From Tyto alba (Eukaryota; Chordata; Aves; Strigiformes; Tytonidae), in NCBI RefSeq assembly GCF_018691265.1, contig NW_024881313.1, positions 39,053,518-39,117,517 on the forward strand: 64,000 bases of DNA, read 5' to 3'. Of the stretch, positions 1 to 14,363 are shown in pieces (the first letter of the stretch is position 1; every line of letters begins with the position of its first letter). A model generated the notes under the pieces. It worked only from the letters and a program-made list of their open reading frames with translations. It was not told the DNA's origin and did no database searches. Made by a program: the position numbers and the translations under genes.

Positions 1-1602
1 TTTAGTACCTAAAATTAATTTCAGCTGAGCTTTAAATAACCAGAGCCTGCTGCTGTTCATCTTACAACTTACTAATGACTCAAACATGGGTGATTTGGAT
101 TTGCAAAGCCTCTGAGAGACAACACAGTGCCCCCATATGTGGGTGTTTGAAATGAGATGCTGCTTTACTAGACCACAGCTGTGGGAGGATTCACAGGTGC
201 TGCTTTTTCATGTGGATGAGTAGAAAGCTTAGAAATCAATCAGTAGCCACCTCAGGCCCAGCTGCTTAAGAAGTTTAAAACAAACAAAGAAATAACCGGA
301 CCCAAAACCTAGCCTTGGAGTAAACAAAACTTGTGTCAGAAAAGATCTTATTGAGATAGCAAGTGGTGGACTATTAAGTAAGGGGTTGTTTAGATTACTG
401 GGCTACTGTCTGTTGAGGTAGGTGACCTGCCATAGGCATCCTTGCCACTTCCCTCAATGGTCAAGTAATTATGTTAACATAAAGCATCTTCATGGGATGG
501 AGTAATAAAAAACACATAACCAATAACGCTAATTCAGATGGCAGAACTTCCTACCCTGCAGTAACTTAATGGCTTTCACCCATGTGTCCCCGTACTCCTC
601 CTCAACGGTTTGGCACCCTGTTGAGATAGCTCAGTGTGGCCCAAATGCTTCAGTGACAAGTTGCTTGGCAGGCTGACTGGGCATATGATAGGAGAACTGA
701 GCTTGGGAAGAGCTTTAGCCACAGCTGTCTTTTCAGTGTACCCTTGATAGACTTCTGTACATCCCAGGTTAGGCTATTAAACAAGGTCTACTGTGTTCTT
801 GATGGTGTGCTGGAGGACTTTGAAAACTCTGACTTGTGTCTCCCAAGTGCTTCACAAAGTCACAGCTGGTTATCCAATTCTCTCCTTCCCATGCATGCAA
901 AATTCTTGCATTTATTTTCCCTTCCAATCTCATTTTCCACTCTGATGCAGCAGTCACATCCAAGCCTTCAACCAGCCTTTAAGAGACGGCTCCTTAGTCT
1001 TTTACACAGAGTCAGCATGATCCATCCTCAAATAGATGATGGTATCTTTATCCAGTATCATGCTGATGTTGGTATCGTGTTGCACTGTTGTACTCCTCAC
1101 AGCTTATTATCTGCAACATCCACTCAAGGAAATGTTTACTAAATCAGTGAGAACCCTGCACAACCAAAGTGTCTTCTGCTCTTGTTCTGCTTTGCTCCTT
1201 CCTGTGATGAGAAATATCAGCACCAAGCTCTGAGGAACCAGGTCGATACTTTCACTGATGTTTGGTCCAGGTGGTTTTATGCAAGAAGAGTGGATGATTG
1301 GAGATGATGGGACTGGAGATGCGGATCCATGGAGCTACCTCTGGTCTACCTCCCATCAAACCCTGCAGCAAACCTCCCTGCCTTCTTCAGCTTCCCAACT
1401 GACCTTGCATTACACTTCCTGGCAGTTAGGTAATGAGAAATCACAGGCTTGAAACCTCAGAGCCAGCCTCCGCCAGACCCTTAAAGAGCTGCTAATGTGA
1501 GTCGTAAAGCCACAGTAGCCTAGGATGTAACAGCGTTTTGACAGCTGTTCCCACAGAGGAAGTGGGTGAAGCTAGAATGCATATTGTAAGAATTTGGGAT
1601 TT

Positions 1603-1622
1603 AAAAAAAAAAAAAAAAAAAA
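1603..1622. repeat. poly-A tract (20 A)
   Basis: Uninterrupted A-run. No SINE or processed-gene body precedes it, so it is called a simple homopolymer and not a retrotransposon tail. Confidence 0.9.
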
Positions 1623-1969
1623 GTATCAGATGAGAGACCTCACCTCCAGAGAAATAAAATAGGTTTCCTTCCCCCTTCTCTGCCATTGCTTTCCTTAGGG
1701 CCACTGCTAGGTCTTTGCAAGAAAGTGGTTTCAGCCTGCATCTGTGGATGTGCTGAGCAGCAGGGGAGCATGAGAACTAAGTAAAATCCAATGAACAAGA
1801 GAGTTGCCTTTAGTTTAGAAAGAAGTAAGAAGTAAGGACTTGCCTGAACATCTTACAAGCTTCTAGCTACACATCTGAGGAATGTATTTTGTGTGGAACT
1901 GTGTGTGTAACCCAGCTAGGAAAATAATGACAGTGTAGATGAATGTAGAAGAGTATGTGTGTTTGCAAG

Positions 1970-2046
1970 CAAAAAAACAAAACAAAACAAAACAAAAACA
2001 AACCAAAAAAAACAGAATCAAGAGAGAGAAAAAATAAAAAAATAAT
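1970..2046. repeat. A-rich low-complexity tract with CAAAA repeats
   Basis: The stretch is dominated by A with repeated CAAAA units in its first half and AAAAT-type units at its end. It is low complexity, with no coding content. Confidence 0.8.
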
Positions 2047-2269
2047 GAGGGGACAAATTTTATAGAGATCTTTCTCTTAAAGAGGCATGAAAGATGAAAA
2101 TCAATAACTTAGACCAAAAAAAAAAATCATCTAATCACCAAGAGATGAGGTGGGAGAGTCAGGTCCCAGATACTGATTCATCTTCATCAGTAACATAATT
2201 CAAGCTGCAAAGGTGCTTTTGAACATCTCACTGTAGAGGGTCCTAACTGAATTATTTAAGACAGAGATG

Positions 2270-2415
2270 CAATGCCTACCCTCTTTCAGTCTAAACAGAA
2301 GTACAGACACAGAGTCAGAGAGATGAAAGAGAGCTAGAAAGGAGATGTCACTTGCCCAAACTCATGCCTCGGTCATTTTGAGAACTGGGCCTAGAACCTG
2401 ATAGTGGGAAATGCC
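2270..2415 (+). repeat. ancient amniote SINE remnant (MIR/CORE-SINE-like)
   Basis: The block keeps landmarks of the MIR-type SINE in the expected order: a 'cagtctaaacag' stretch, an 'acagacacagag' purine segment, then 'cacttgcccaa', and finally 'gaactgggcctagaacc', which matches the region that normally reads as an 'agctgggactagaaccc' motif. Divergence is high, with an indel after 'gcccaa'. The match was made by eye against remembered family motifs, so subfamily and exact ends are uncertain. Confidence 0.5.
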
Positions 2416-4059
2416 CTCAACACTGCTTGAGATGTGGGGGTACCACAGGTGGCCAGTAAAGAGACACAGATTATGATATACTTCAGTGTTCATATTCTGC
2501 CTTTCTGCCATGGGAAGCAGACAGGATAGCAGCATGATTCATGTGTTTCGCTATGGATTTGTTTCAAGCCCAGCTCTCCAGGCTTATTCTAGATGCTGCC
2601 TCCTCCACTTCTGCTAATTTCCAGCCTTGCAGTGGGAGTCAAAGCTGGCTGGAGATAACGTTAAACATATGACTCCCTTGTGCGCTGTTGTCTACAGTAC
2701 TGTTGGGCTGTAGCCAGGCTAGTAAAGGGTATAGCTGCTGTCAGATGCAAAATGGAGCATTTCCCTCAGGACCTGGGAGATAGAGATAGTGAGAGGAGAT
2801 GCCACCAGTTGCTTGGAAAAGAGGATGAAGCATTTCACTTTCTACATCCTCTCCCAGGTCATCTCTGCTCCTACTTCCAAGAGTCACGGTGTCGATACAG
2901 GGAGTGGATTAGAATTTCTGGCTACATCTCCACTAGTTAACTAAACATAGCTCTCATGCTGATGCCACCTGGCATAAAACAGCCCATATCCAACCTATTA
3001 AATACTCTTGCCTTCCAGAACATAGGTGGCTCTATGCAAAATGTCTCCTAGGAATGACCCTTGGCCCATGTTAACTCTTGAACCGTGCCCAGGAATTGCT
3101 TGGGAGTGTGCTTTTACCCGAGCCAAAAGCTCACCAGGGATTTTCTCACATTTTAACAATATATTCAACCAAGTTCCAGTGCCCAGGAATGTTCCTTGCC
3201 ACTCTTTAAATCTACAATTCAAGTACTCTACAAATAATCTTCACACACTATGTCTGAAGTATTTGTTGGTCAGTTCTTTCATTCTGCTGGTGGGTAAACC
3301 ACAGCTTGGGGAAGACTGGCCTTCCTGGTTGGCCAGGACTAAGACAAGAAACAAGTCCAGTACAGCTGCTCCAAAACATCAGCTTCCTCTCTGAAGTGAT
3401 TTCTGTAATGATGAGTAACTATAACTAAACCTGACAAAACTCATCACTTTTTAGATAAGACATGGTCAGACCTTGAAAAAGACCTCATGCCAAAGGACCA
3501 AAGTGGGTGTAATCCCTTTATGTGCTTAGCACTGTTTGTAGGCCCTGTGTAGCCTCCTACTGCTTCATTCAACATGCTCAAGGGCGGAACAGCAACAGCT
3601 TCTTTTAATTATTTAACTGAGGTACTTATATAAGGAATGCAGGTAGTGTGATCTCCACCTGTAGTTAATGGAGAGGTAATCAAACTTAGAGAATAACAGA
3701 GAGGGTAAGTGATGCTTCTCATATGCCTCTTTCTCCATTGACTGCTCATGCCTTGGGTTGTCTGTATGTATGTATGTGTCTGTGCTTGCACTCATATATT
3801 TACATTCACATATCCTATAAATTTAATGGCTGTCAGCATTCGCTGTAAGAATGCCAAACCCAGGGACCAATACAAAACCTTCTGGAGTCAATAGAAAGGC
3901 CCTAATGGACTCTGATCAGAGTGTGAAATCCCACATCCACATAACTAACACTAGAGTATCAGTTAAAAATATTAGAACTCAAGTCCAGGGCTTGTGTTTC
4001 AATCCATTTTTCCACCTCTCCATTGATAATGAACTACCCAAAGTCTCTGACAGTAACCC

Positions 4060-4140
4060 CAGTTTGCTAAGTGCACTCTGGTCAATAGCTACTGCCTTAA
4101 AGAGCTTAATATTACAACAGGTAAGACAAAGGGGGAAGAG
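4060..4140 (+). repeat. possible ancient SINE fragment
   Basis: The segment includes 'ctgccttaaagagcttaat' followed by 'acaggtaagacaaag'. This resembles the 'ctgcc..aaagagcttacaatc' plus 'taagacaa' signature of an old SINE-like repeat common in reptile and bird genomes. It is short and eroded, and could be a coincidental match. Confidence 0.35.
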
Positions 4141-7109
4141 TTTCAAAGCTCTGGTTGCCTGGGGCCATGCCTTCATCTCTAGTCTATGCTATCCCTGTCT
4201 TCCACCTCCTCCAGCTCCCGCTGACTTTAATAAGAATTTAGATTTAGCATCAGAATGACACTTCTGTCCTGGCTATGCTTTCCTTTATGGCCTTCGCAGC
4301 TTCCACAGGCAGAGATATTTTCCAAGTTGTTAATTGCAAGGGCATTCATCATAAATTATCACTCATTTCTCCCCCTCACTTACACAGAAGAATCCCTCAA
4401 GGGATTATACTTGTTAAAACAGGACCAGAGTCTCTGTGAGTGATGTCCCAGGAGAACTGGGCAGCCTGCTGGGAGGCTTGAGGGAATAAAAAGAAAAAAA
4501 TAGGTAGTTGGTCAATGAAGTGTAAACTGGAGGGACCTTCAGCCCTAGGGAATCCCCCAATATCTGCTGAGAAAGTCTACCGGATAGCCCTACTTGATGA
4601 TTCAGACAGAAGACTCTGAGTGTCTGAGATTTCACTGCTTTTTGTAAGAATTAAAGATGAAAAAATGGGGTTAGTCACTTCTAACTAGGTAACACTTAAA
4701 TTGAAGTATTGAACACAGTTTAAAAAGAAACCCCAACACAACACAAAGAAGACATTTGAAGCACTAGTGAGTGTCTTTTACCTGGTTTAGTGTCTTGGTT
4801 AATTTTATAGACTGTCAAAATGTCCCAAGCTATTGTGTTTTCCATGAGCTACCTCTCTCTTGTTCTTCTCTTTATTGTCTCCTGAGGCAAGGAAACCTCA
4901 ACAAAACCAAAGTTTTCACTTCCCCAGGTGTGAATGACCTCACTTGTGCCTGTTAGACTTCATTCCTTGTGGCAGATCACTGGGATATGCACCCAGCTCA
5001 GAAACACAGACTGGCTGTACAAAGACACAGTGAGGAGGGAGCGTATTTATAACTGAGTTTTGTTTCTGGATTGCCTCGGCTATTAACTTTGAATTTCTCC
5101 TTTTTAAAAAAATGTACTTCTACCAGCTGACATTTGGCAAAAAACATGAAGGAACCATTCTTAGCTTTTTTTTTTGATGCTCTGGGCAGCCCATCTCAAA
5201 GTCCTGGGCTGATTGTGGTCTTGCCCAAACCATGCCTGGTTGAGTCTTCCATGATTCCTTCTCCCTGCTGGGCTGGATCATCTCAGTTATTAAATCTGTA
5301 ATGGCACTGAAATATTATTAGTCATCTATCATCAAGAAAAATTACTTTACAGGCAGTCAAATCATTTGTTTCCTAATTTCCAGGTCACAGCAAAGTGTTC
5401 ATGGTGTCTGCATACAGCACATAAAAGCACACATGATGAACCTAGCATGAAGATACATGTCCTAAATTGCTTTTCCTTCATGGGTTACAACATCATTAGA
5501 GGTGGTGGAAATCTTCAACCAAGGAATCCTGTGAACTCCAGTGGATGTCTCACACTGTTGATTCCCTCAAGAATAATTAGTGGTGCCTCTGAGTGAAATG
5601 GAAATGATTGTAAATACTGGATAAGTGAAAGGAAAAGTGCAAACATCTGTTTTGTGTGGATATGGTTGGTTCCATACAGGGAAGTTTGGTGGTGTTTTAT
5701 TGTGGCAGTAAATTGTATTGTGAATTGAAAGTGCTGCAGTGGAGTGATCTGAAGTGTGAGGGCTCTATTGTGGAGAAGCTGGTGGTACCAAACAAGCTTT
5801 GTGTGACCTGATAGAGGGAAGTTTTCCACTTTTAGTCATGGCTTGAAGCTACAAAGGTGGGGAGAAAAAGACACACGTGAAGTTTTCTGAAGCTTCAGCA
5901 AGGTTTGGTGACAGAAAAATTGAGCTGGAATGGGTTATTTCAACAGCACAAACAGGCCACTGGTGCTAGTGCCTATAGCTGATTAGACAATGTTTTGTTT
6001 TGTTTCTTTTTTCTTCTGTGCAAAAAGCAATATTTTGTTGGAAAACTGAAGAAGGATAATTTAAAACTAGAAAATACAGCTGTGGTACCTCATGAAAATC
6101 AAAGTTCAAGTGCTTCTATTCCCACTCTCCGCTGTAGACTGGCCTCCTGGTCACACCAGACTCCCTGATGCACAGCATGTCCCCTCTGTGGGCACTGTGG
6201 GAGATGAATTGGCCAGGGAGCTTGGTCTGCATCTCAGAGCAGTGACAGGAGATGTTTAAGCTATAACATGGAGGGGAAAAAGTATTTTCAGTGCATGGAA
6301 GTACAAAGGAAGGTATGTCAGGGATGAAATTTGATGAAAATATCAACATTTTCCATGGAAATCATATCATATGTAGTGAAAAAAAGTAACTGAATTGAAA
6401 CCAAAATTCTCCACTGAAAGCAAGTCTTTACGGGAATTTTTTACCCATGGTTATCTGCAGATAAGAGGATCCTCAGGGCAGATCATCAGTATAATACTGA
6501 AGTCTCCTGATTCCAGCTCTCGCCTCCTGTTGCCTAGATCAACCTTAAGGCCAACCTTGCCCACACCAGTTTTACATCTCACTCACCTGATATCACCTGA
6601 CATATGGGATGTGCTAGAGCACTCTCAGGAAGTGAAGGTTGTTTACATGTGACTCTGTATTTCAGTTTTATTTTAGGACTCTTTATTGCTGAATCCTGAC
6701 AGAAATCCAGAACCCATTCTAACAGGTTATACTAATTTAAAATGCAAAACAAACAGCTGTGTGAAAAGCCTGATAATGTAAGTATTCAGGAGTTATGAAA
6801 CTGAAGATATGTTCCATCTTCTAGGAATTATTTATTTTTAACCAGATAGCTCGTTGGCTTAAAAAGTATCATATTTTTCTCTGTTTTTTTTCCCAAATAA
6901 ACATTTTGGAACATCCTTGTTTTTCACAGGGCCCTCAATTCCCTATTTAAAAATACCTGTCTGGTACATTTGTTGTAGGAATCACTAATGGAAGGAAACA
7001 GATGCTGTGGTATACAGTTAGTCCTAGTCACTTTGAGGAAAAATATCTGCCTTTGTGAATAGTATAAAATCTGAATAAGTAATAAAAATGCAAATTTTTT
7101 GCTAAATGT

Positions 7110-7124
7110 CCCCCACCCCCCCCC
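7110..7124. repeat. C-run
   Basis: Five C, one A, then nine C. This is a short homopolymer prone to length variation and sequencing error. Confidence 0.85.
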
Positions 7125-8199
7125 TAATTATCTGTCAAGCCTGTCTCCCACCTGAGCTGTAGTTCAATTAGTGAATATAGGAATTATTATGACCACTGCT
7201 AAAGATGCTTTGGAACTGATGAGCAATTACTGACTTCACCTTGGTTGTTTCCAAACATATTGGCTGATTCTGGAGTTAGGGGAGACAGTGTGGCTCTCAT
7301 GTTTCCATTTTTGGGTTGGAAATGCCCTCTACACCGTCTTCTGCCCAAAGAGAGAGCCAAATGTGGATTTTGTGTTGTATCCTCAGTGCCTTGCTTCTGC
7401 TCACATCGGCACCTCTCCCTTCCCAAAGGGATCTGCCCGAGTGGGTGGAGGCCACCGAGCCGCAGCGAACTACCCTGTAGATCCCGATGGGTGGAGGTTG
7501 GATTGGGACATCTGCTTTGCTGGTCTCCATACAGCTCTAGCTTAATATATACTCGGATGTTTTACAGAATAAATAGGATTCCAGTGGGATGCAGCCTTTT
7601 TGGAAGTGTCGGCAGCATAACTTTTCCTCCTCTTTTCGTGCCCCTTTCCTTATGCTGTATTGTCTCTATACAGCTTCATCGGTGTTTCTGAACTCGGCAT
7701 TAGCCCTCTATAGCTCCTATAACTTCCTACAAAGGCTTCACTTCTCACACCCTGATGTTTCTCATACCGGTGACCTCAGCTCCTGGCATGTATAAGCCAG
7801 GCTTCTTATTTGTAAGCTAGGGGAAGATGCCCAGAGGATATACGCAGCCTTCCCGAGAGTATTTTCAGCAACCATTAATAACAGTATTTGTAATCAGCTT
7901 CATGTTAGAAGTCAAAGTATTACATGCTTGGGTCTGTAGCATCTTAATTAGCTATGAGCCAGTCCCAGGACTGTTTGCCAGTTCATGATTTTTGGTAATT
8001 TTTAATGTTTAGAAATTAGATAATTAATATTTAGGAAAAAAATGAGGCCTTTTCATGATTGTTTTTTCTCTCTGTTTTTTCAGGAAATATATCCTGTTAT
8101 ATGCTTTAAAATGTCAATTTTCTAGCATTAGAAAAAAAGCTCAAATTAATTCCTGCTCTTAGGGGATCAATGCTCGTATTTGGTCTGGAACTACTGGGA

Positions 8200-8285
8200 T
8201 TTTCTTTGCTTTTTTCTTCCTTTATTCTTGGTTTCTTTTTTTCTCTCTCTTTCTCTTTCTGTTCTCTTTTTCTTTCCTTCTTTCA
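8200..8285. repeat. polypyrimidine (T/C-rich) tract ending in CAG
   Basis: About 86 bases of nearly pure T and C, with internal CT and TTTC repeats, ending 'ccttctttcag'. The end has the form of a vertebrate 3' splice site. No exon with a donor site or recognisable coding content follows, so it is recorded as low-complexity sequence. Confidence 0.75.
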
Positions 8286-10927
8286 GAAGGTAACATAACC
8301 AAACCAGACAATGACATTTCGGATGCTTTTCCGATTGTTGTAGCTGGAGAAATTTGTGGTAAGGCCTGGCCTGAGCTGTGTTTTGGATCAGGAGGTGACC
8401 AAATCCTGGCTCTACCTTGATCAAGATTTGTTATCTGACTCTTTCAAAGAGCCAAGGCTTTCAAGGGTCCTAGACTAATATAGTGCTATCTGGGGATGTC
8501 TATATCTGTATCTTATCTTTTTATAACTCCTTATCATTACAGTCATGTCAAATATGCTGATGGAGCTGAAGTTCTCTTCACCAGAACGAGGTAGTGGTGC
8601 AACTTCCACTCCTTCATGTGAGAAGGAAAGCAGGACAGGCGAGACACTTCAGGTCATCTCAAAGGACATGAGATGCCAATGACTGGGCAATTGAGTTCAG
8701 CCTTGCACCTCCTAAATGCCAAGCTAGAAGGTGTCACTACTCTAACTACACTCAGAGAAGACTCTTGATGGTCTTTCATGATCTTTGACAGTCAGGAGAG
8801 ATTGAGCCCCAAGACAAATATTGCAAACAGCTCTCAGCTATGTCTGGCTGCCAGCCCAAGGCTCCCTTTTGCTTTCTTGCTAAGCACCTTCCTCCCAGCA
8901 GCAATTTACCCACTGCAATCACCATGCACAAGTAGAGGAGACTGAGTTTACTGACCTGTGCACTGAAGGGCTGTTCCCACCTCACGGGAGGAGGCAAGTC
9001 AACGTGATGCACAACAGGGTGTACCTGTGAAAAATGGCAGCAGCAGAAACTGAATCCCTGTCCCCTTGGAGCCCAGCCCGATGCCCACAGCAATGGCCCA
9101 AATGTCCTTTTTGCCACCAGGTGGAGCTGGGAGAGAGCTCCTTGGAACAGGCCAGCTAACACCCTGGGATGATTGCACAACTGCTGTGGCTAGCTGAAAA
9201 GAGGAATTTTTGTTTGGTTGTTTGGTTGTTTCCCCAGCCCAGGGAATTCGTGTCTTTCTTACTGAGAAATTTCCTTCCAAAAATCAAAGAAGGGGGAATC
9301 ACGTGTGGTTTTGTTTTCGAGTGAACTCCTGCCGAGATGTAAATCTGGCTGTTGCAACCATTCCTTGGCATGGATGACCGTTGGCTGGGAGGAACAGCTA
9401 ATGCAATGCTGTTGTTGCTGTTTATCTCATGCACGACTGATAAATTGGCTCTTCACTCCTCCCCGTGGTCACCTTGCAGCTTGGGACTGCCCACCATGTC
9501 TTGCTGGGAACAAGGTTGAGTTCAAACCAGTCTCATGGAGCTTCTACCCTCATCCCTCGGTAGCTGCTTGGGTGATGGCTGCAGCATTGCTGACCACTTC
9601 TGTTATTTCAGCCTGGAGCCAAAGTGTGTGGAAGTGCTCTGCTGACGCACTTGTCCCACCTACAAGAGGCTCTTGACCACAGTAGACACCGAGACAACTT
9701 TTCTCACTTAACAGCTTGTAGGAGCCACTTATGTTGCCATGCCATGCCTCTCCTTTCTCTAGACTGTACATTCTGCCCTCCACCCCCACCTACTCCAGTC
9801 TGATAGTCACACATAGCCACAGTTTGCATAAATAAACTCAGATATGATCATTCTCCATTGGCCTTGTGAGCTGCTGCTTTGTGACTTTGACCCTGATCTT
9901 GAGGAACCTTAATGAGACTTGATATTAATATGCATTATCAGCTGAGGAGATACATTGCATGAGGTTAGCTGGGTCTCCACAGATGAAGTCAGCTCATCTC
10001 TGTCTGCCCCAGAAACATGCTGAGGAAGCCAGGTGGTAATGGGATATGAGCTGAAAGCCTTTTAAACAGGTGAACATAATGCTGTATCTGCACTTCCCAT
10101 GAGAGTCACATCTGATGTAACGTGACTATTTGGGGCCTGGAGAGGACCTGCAGCAGGTCAGAGCATGTTGCTTGTATGTGCTGTTCAGGGTTCATTGGAT
10201 AGATGAGGGCAAGCAGCTCAGTAGGTTGGACTACCATCTGAAGCCAGGATTGTGGTGCTCTATTCAAGGCCAGTCATGGTCAGGAGCTGGAGAAACCGAG
10301 GATGGTTCTCATGTTAGACAGCCCCAGGAAATAAGGGTAGGAGATAATAAAGAGGAAGGCAAAGAAAAAGCATGGTCCTGGGACAGACCAAAGGTCAGAA
10401 AATACATTACTCAAGGTCAAGACTGGGAAATGGAGCAAGCATATTCAAGGCAAGGTGAGGTAATGGAGATCATTCAAAGAGCCACTCTTCTCTTATCCAT
10501 GCTCTGCCCAGGCAAACTTCCATTCCTGTCTGGGTAAAGCAGTGGCAGGTCCATCAGCTGATGGAGAAGTGATGCACAGACAGTTGTATTGGTCTGGTCT
10601 GCACAGGTCCTGGACAATTTGGTGCCCTGTTCTCAGACAGGGGAGACCTCATCCTGACCAAATGCCATTTGTCTGGCACACAGTCCAATATTTCACCTTC
10701 TACTCATCTGCATCTCCTGGTTTTGGGCTCAATATGAAATAACAGCATGGGTGACTTCTTGCCTGAACAAATTTTTGTGTGATCCTTGCTCCAGGAGCAG
10801 GCAGAGACTCTGCTCCTGTAATGCAGGGAATGAGACAAGTCATTTATTGGCTTATTTTTATTTTTTTAAACTGAATTGACCCTGAGATCTCTTAACTTCA
10901 CCTCATAGTAGTCCATTCTCCTCCCTG

Positions 10928-10982
10928 TTTTGTTTTTTTTTTTTGTTTTTTTTTTTTTTTTTTAATTATTATTATTTTTATT
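10928..10982. repeat. T-rich tract followed by ATT repeats
   Basis: A 12-T run and an 18-T run separated by one G, followed by 'attattatt'-type sequence. Low complexity. Confidence 0.9.
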
Positions 10983-12647
10983 CTAGCGGGATTTGCTTTC
11001 CTTTTGTTATATTTTTCAGTGGGGTTGAACTTTAGTGCTCAGTTCGCAGGCTCTCATTTGCTTGCTTCAGCTCACAGATGCTCTTAGTGCAAAGAGATGG
11101 AGAAGGAGACCTCTAAGGTGGAGCTGGGCTCTAGGAAATGGCTGTTGGAGATTTTCCGGGCTTTGTCTCTGGGCTGCAGACCACCAGTTTTCCTGTTTCA
11201 CACATTATGGTCATATCTTGCGACCACAGCCAAGGGTCCAAATTTTGCAGTAATGAAAATGCTCAACTTTGATTTTAGCTAAGTCACATTTGGGGGACTC
11301 TCTCCTCTGAGTGCATACAGCAGTGGTACTTCCTTCATCCAAAATAACCAGAATATTTCAGATGAGCTGGCAGACAGACTCTGCTTCACACTTGCAGTGC
11401 AGTGCAGTGGCCTGACCCTCAATTTTTCGGTGCTCACACATGGAGCAGGGCTGACCACCTTCCCCCCTACCCAGTGCTGGCAGCGCCTGGCATGATTGTT
11501 CCTGGAGCAGATGTTGTGCTGCAGGCAGAGGCAGATCGCTCACAGTAGCCTCCATAGGTGAAACCTTCTCACCCTGCAGCCCCTTCCCATTAACACGTCT
11601 CCTCTATCTGACACTGGCCAAGGTGTCCATGGTGCATGAATTGTAAGGCAGGAGAAGTGAGAGGTTTCTTCTTACCACCATCTGCACCTCCCCATCACCA
11701 GTTCAAATGACCCTCACTGGTGAGCTGACACTGGGCAGAGGAGTGAAACGTTTTCTCCCAGGGTGTTCACTCACTCAGTTTTATTTACACCCAACCAGTG
11801 TGTCTCTAGCTTGTATTTTTTTGTTTCCCCCAGCTGTGGCGTTCCTTCCTCAAGCAGGTTTATTTCTTTTCCATACACGCGGTATCCTTCACAGGGCTGC
11901 TGGAAAGGCTTTGCAAGCTAGCATGGAGGTATCATAGGTAATAAAATACACGTTACCGAATGCTATGCAAACAAGTGAGGTCACCATGTTTAGTAAATCT
12001 GTTTTTCCCCCGACTGAGGATAAAACCTTGTTCTCTCAGAATGATGGAAAGTCTAACTCCTTCCTTTTTTTCCTCTCCTTTTTCTTCTTTTACTCATTTT
12101 TAATTCCCTCTGTTGGTTCCCCTTGTGAATATCCCACCTATTTATCCAATGCTTATTACTGTTAGGTAACTGGCAGAGATCGACATCTTGGTGAGCAGTC
12201 TCCCAGCCCACAATACTGCCTTTTTCTCAGCCCCAGCAAAGAAGCTGAGGACCACTAATACCACCTTTATTTTCATTGGCACTTTCCAGAGCTGGAGCCA
12301 CCCAGTCTTTCCTTGCAGAGCGCTTCTTAATCAATACTAAACGGCTGACAGTGCAAGCAGCTTCCCTCTGCAAATAATTATTAATCAATGTTGGACAGCT
12401 TTGATGGCAAAGGGTATGCAATAAACCTTTAAGATGAGAGTGAATGGGAGGTGGCATGAATTGGGTTTTGGCAGAGGGAATATGTGTTTATGTCAGGTAT
12501 ATGCTCACACGATCTCAAGAGCAGAGGGATGAATGTTGCCCTGTGTTGGTACCCAGAACCTGATGTCACTTGTGCCACTGTTGAATGGGAAAGGGTCCTT
12601 CTGTTTTGGGGTTTCATTTTGGTGTGTTTTTCAGTTGGTTGGTTTTC

Positions 12648-12665
12648 TTTTTTTTTTTTTTTTTT
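12648..12665. repeat. T-run (18 T)
   Basis: Uninterrupted homopolymer, with short T-rich sequence on both sides. Confidence 0.9.
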
Positions 12666-13784
12666 GTTCTTCTTGTTTTCCCCTTCTCCAATATTTGACA
12701 ATCCACTTCAAGCCCAGACTTAATTTTAATTTCTGGAGTAGGGTGCGTATCGACACTTTCTTTAATTTAAAGAACATTTAGGTTCTTAAATGGATAAATA
12801 TATTTAGAAAACAAAAGGTACAAGAGTTAAAATTCTGAGAAAATAAAAAAAAATTAGCTCTACTTAAGCACTGTTTAAATGTAGCCATAAGTCCTGTACT
12901 GTTCCTGAATGCACTGATTAAACTATTTAAATTCCTTCAATTTAAAAGGAATCCTTCAATTTCACTATAATAATTTTCTGTGAAATACATATTCTGGCAA
13001 AGAAATAGTTATGCAGTTTAAATTCTTGGAGAGCAGAAACTAAAAGCACTCTTTCTGACCTTGATATTGCAAAGACCTGTCTGAGAGCCAATGGGAAAAA
13101 TTTTGAAGGAATGTTTTCCTGTTGGAAAAAGCTAATTTGATAAAACTGAAATGTTTTCCAAATATTAATTCTGATGAACTTCCATGGAAAAAAGGTTTTG
13201 ATTTTGAGTTTTAGAATGTGTTTTCATCTGTATTTTTTATTCCAGGTGCTGTAGCCTATTAGTTGTATAGAAGCAATGAACGTCAAACCCAGTCCAAAAA
13301 TTTGTCTTTATTGACATAATCATTTTTATCAAGTGCAAGTGTCCTTTTCTCTCAGAATTGTGTTTAGTAGGAAATTCTGAAAATATTTTGCTTTCCTACA
13401 GATCCAGACTGGAAAGATAGTTGAAAGAATGGGATTTACCACAGAATGGAAAATTGAATTCCTCTCCAGCTACGGTGCTTGCAGGTAACAGCCACTTTTT
13501 TAAAAGGATACGGGAACAGATTGTGGAATAGACTTTTCAGGAACATGGTAGAACCCCCTGTTGCTTGAGGAATGCTAAAGCTGATTTGACAAAGCCCTGG
13601 AGAATATGCTCTTGAGGGCAATTTGGTATTGGCAGGCAAGTGGACGGGTTGACTTAAGACATTCTTTATGCTTCCATGAAGGGAGGACAAAATGTTTATT
13701 TTGGTTTCAGGGTTTAATAGGTTTGGAGATATTTCAAGCTACTGGAGGCTTCAAAATTAAAGTATTCATCCCAGAGAGTTCTCC

Positions 13785-13812
13785 TTTTTTTTTTTTTTTT
13801 TTTTTTTTTTTT
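13785..13812. repeat. T-run (28 T)
   Basis: Uninterrupted run followed directly by 'ccccag', so the pair mimics a strong 3' splice acceptor. No exon is recognisable downstream. Confidence 0.9.
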
Positions 13813-14088
13813 CCCCAGAAGGACCAAGAGCAATCTGGGCAGTAACAGAACTACAGTTATCTACACAAAACCTTTCTCGTGTTACACCTTGGGCCACAAA
13901 GCACTTTTCCACTTGAAAAATAAGATTTTAGAGGGGAATGTTTTCTCCCCTCCACCACTGCGCTATTGAATCTCCTTCAGTCTTCAGTCAAGTCAACCTG
14001 GGAAAAGTTTAATCAGGGAGAAACAAAATTCCTCAAATGAATATTAATTCATCAGTTGTTTTCTACAGTAGGGAGAGTGTCTCATGGC

Positions 14089-14104
14089 TTCTTCTTCTTC
14101 TTTT
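14089..14104. repeat. short CTT trinucleotide repeat
   Basis: About five consecutive CTT units, followed by pyrimidine-rich sequence. Confidence 0.7.
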
Positions 14105-14363
14105 CCGTTAGCTGTTGACATTTCCCTGGGGCTTTGCAAGGAGCAGTGTTTTCTTCAGAATGTGAAGACTTTCTTGCCTTTCAGTTTTCCAACTGCATGT
14201 CAGGAAGCCAAAGTCCTTGGAAATGCCAACTCAAAGGGGAAACAGGTGATGTGAACTCGCCATGAGTAAGGCTGGAGGTGGAGGGTGGCTGCAGAAGTAC
14301 AACATTCCAAGAGCTTTATATACAAATGCCAATCTGCTGGAGCATGAAATGACCCTGCCGGTC

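Larger units (their letters stand above)
1..10900. other. single-copy non-coding region
   Basis: No gene could be supported here. Open frames reach at most about 148 codons (7245-7691, plus strand), and the longer ones overlap frames on the opposite strand, as expected of chance frames in moderately GC-rich sequence. Contents recognised are two ancient SINE remnants near 2.3 and 4.1 kb, A-rich and pyrimidine-rich tracts, and a small CpG-bearing patch around 7425-7490. The rest looks like ordinary avian intron or intergenic DNA. Confidence 0.6.

Noticed and set aside
8200..8300. A real intron-exon boundary
   Set aside because: The acceptor-like end is followed by no recognisable coding exon, and 'aaggtaac' puts a donor-like site only three bases later.
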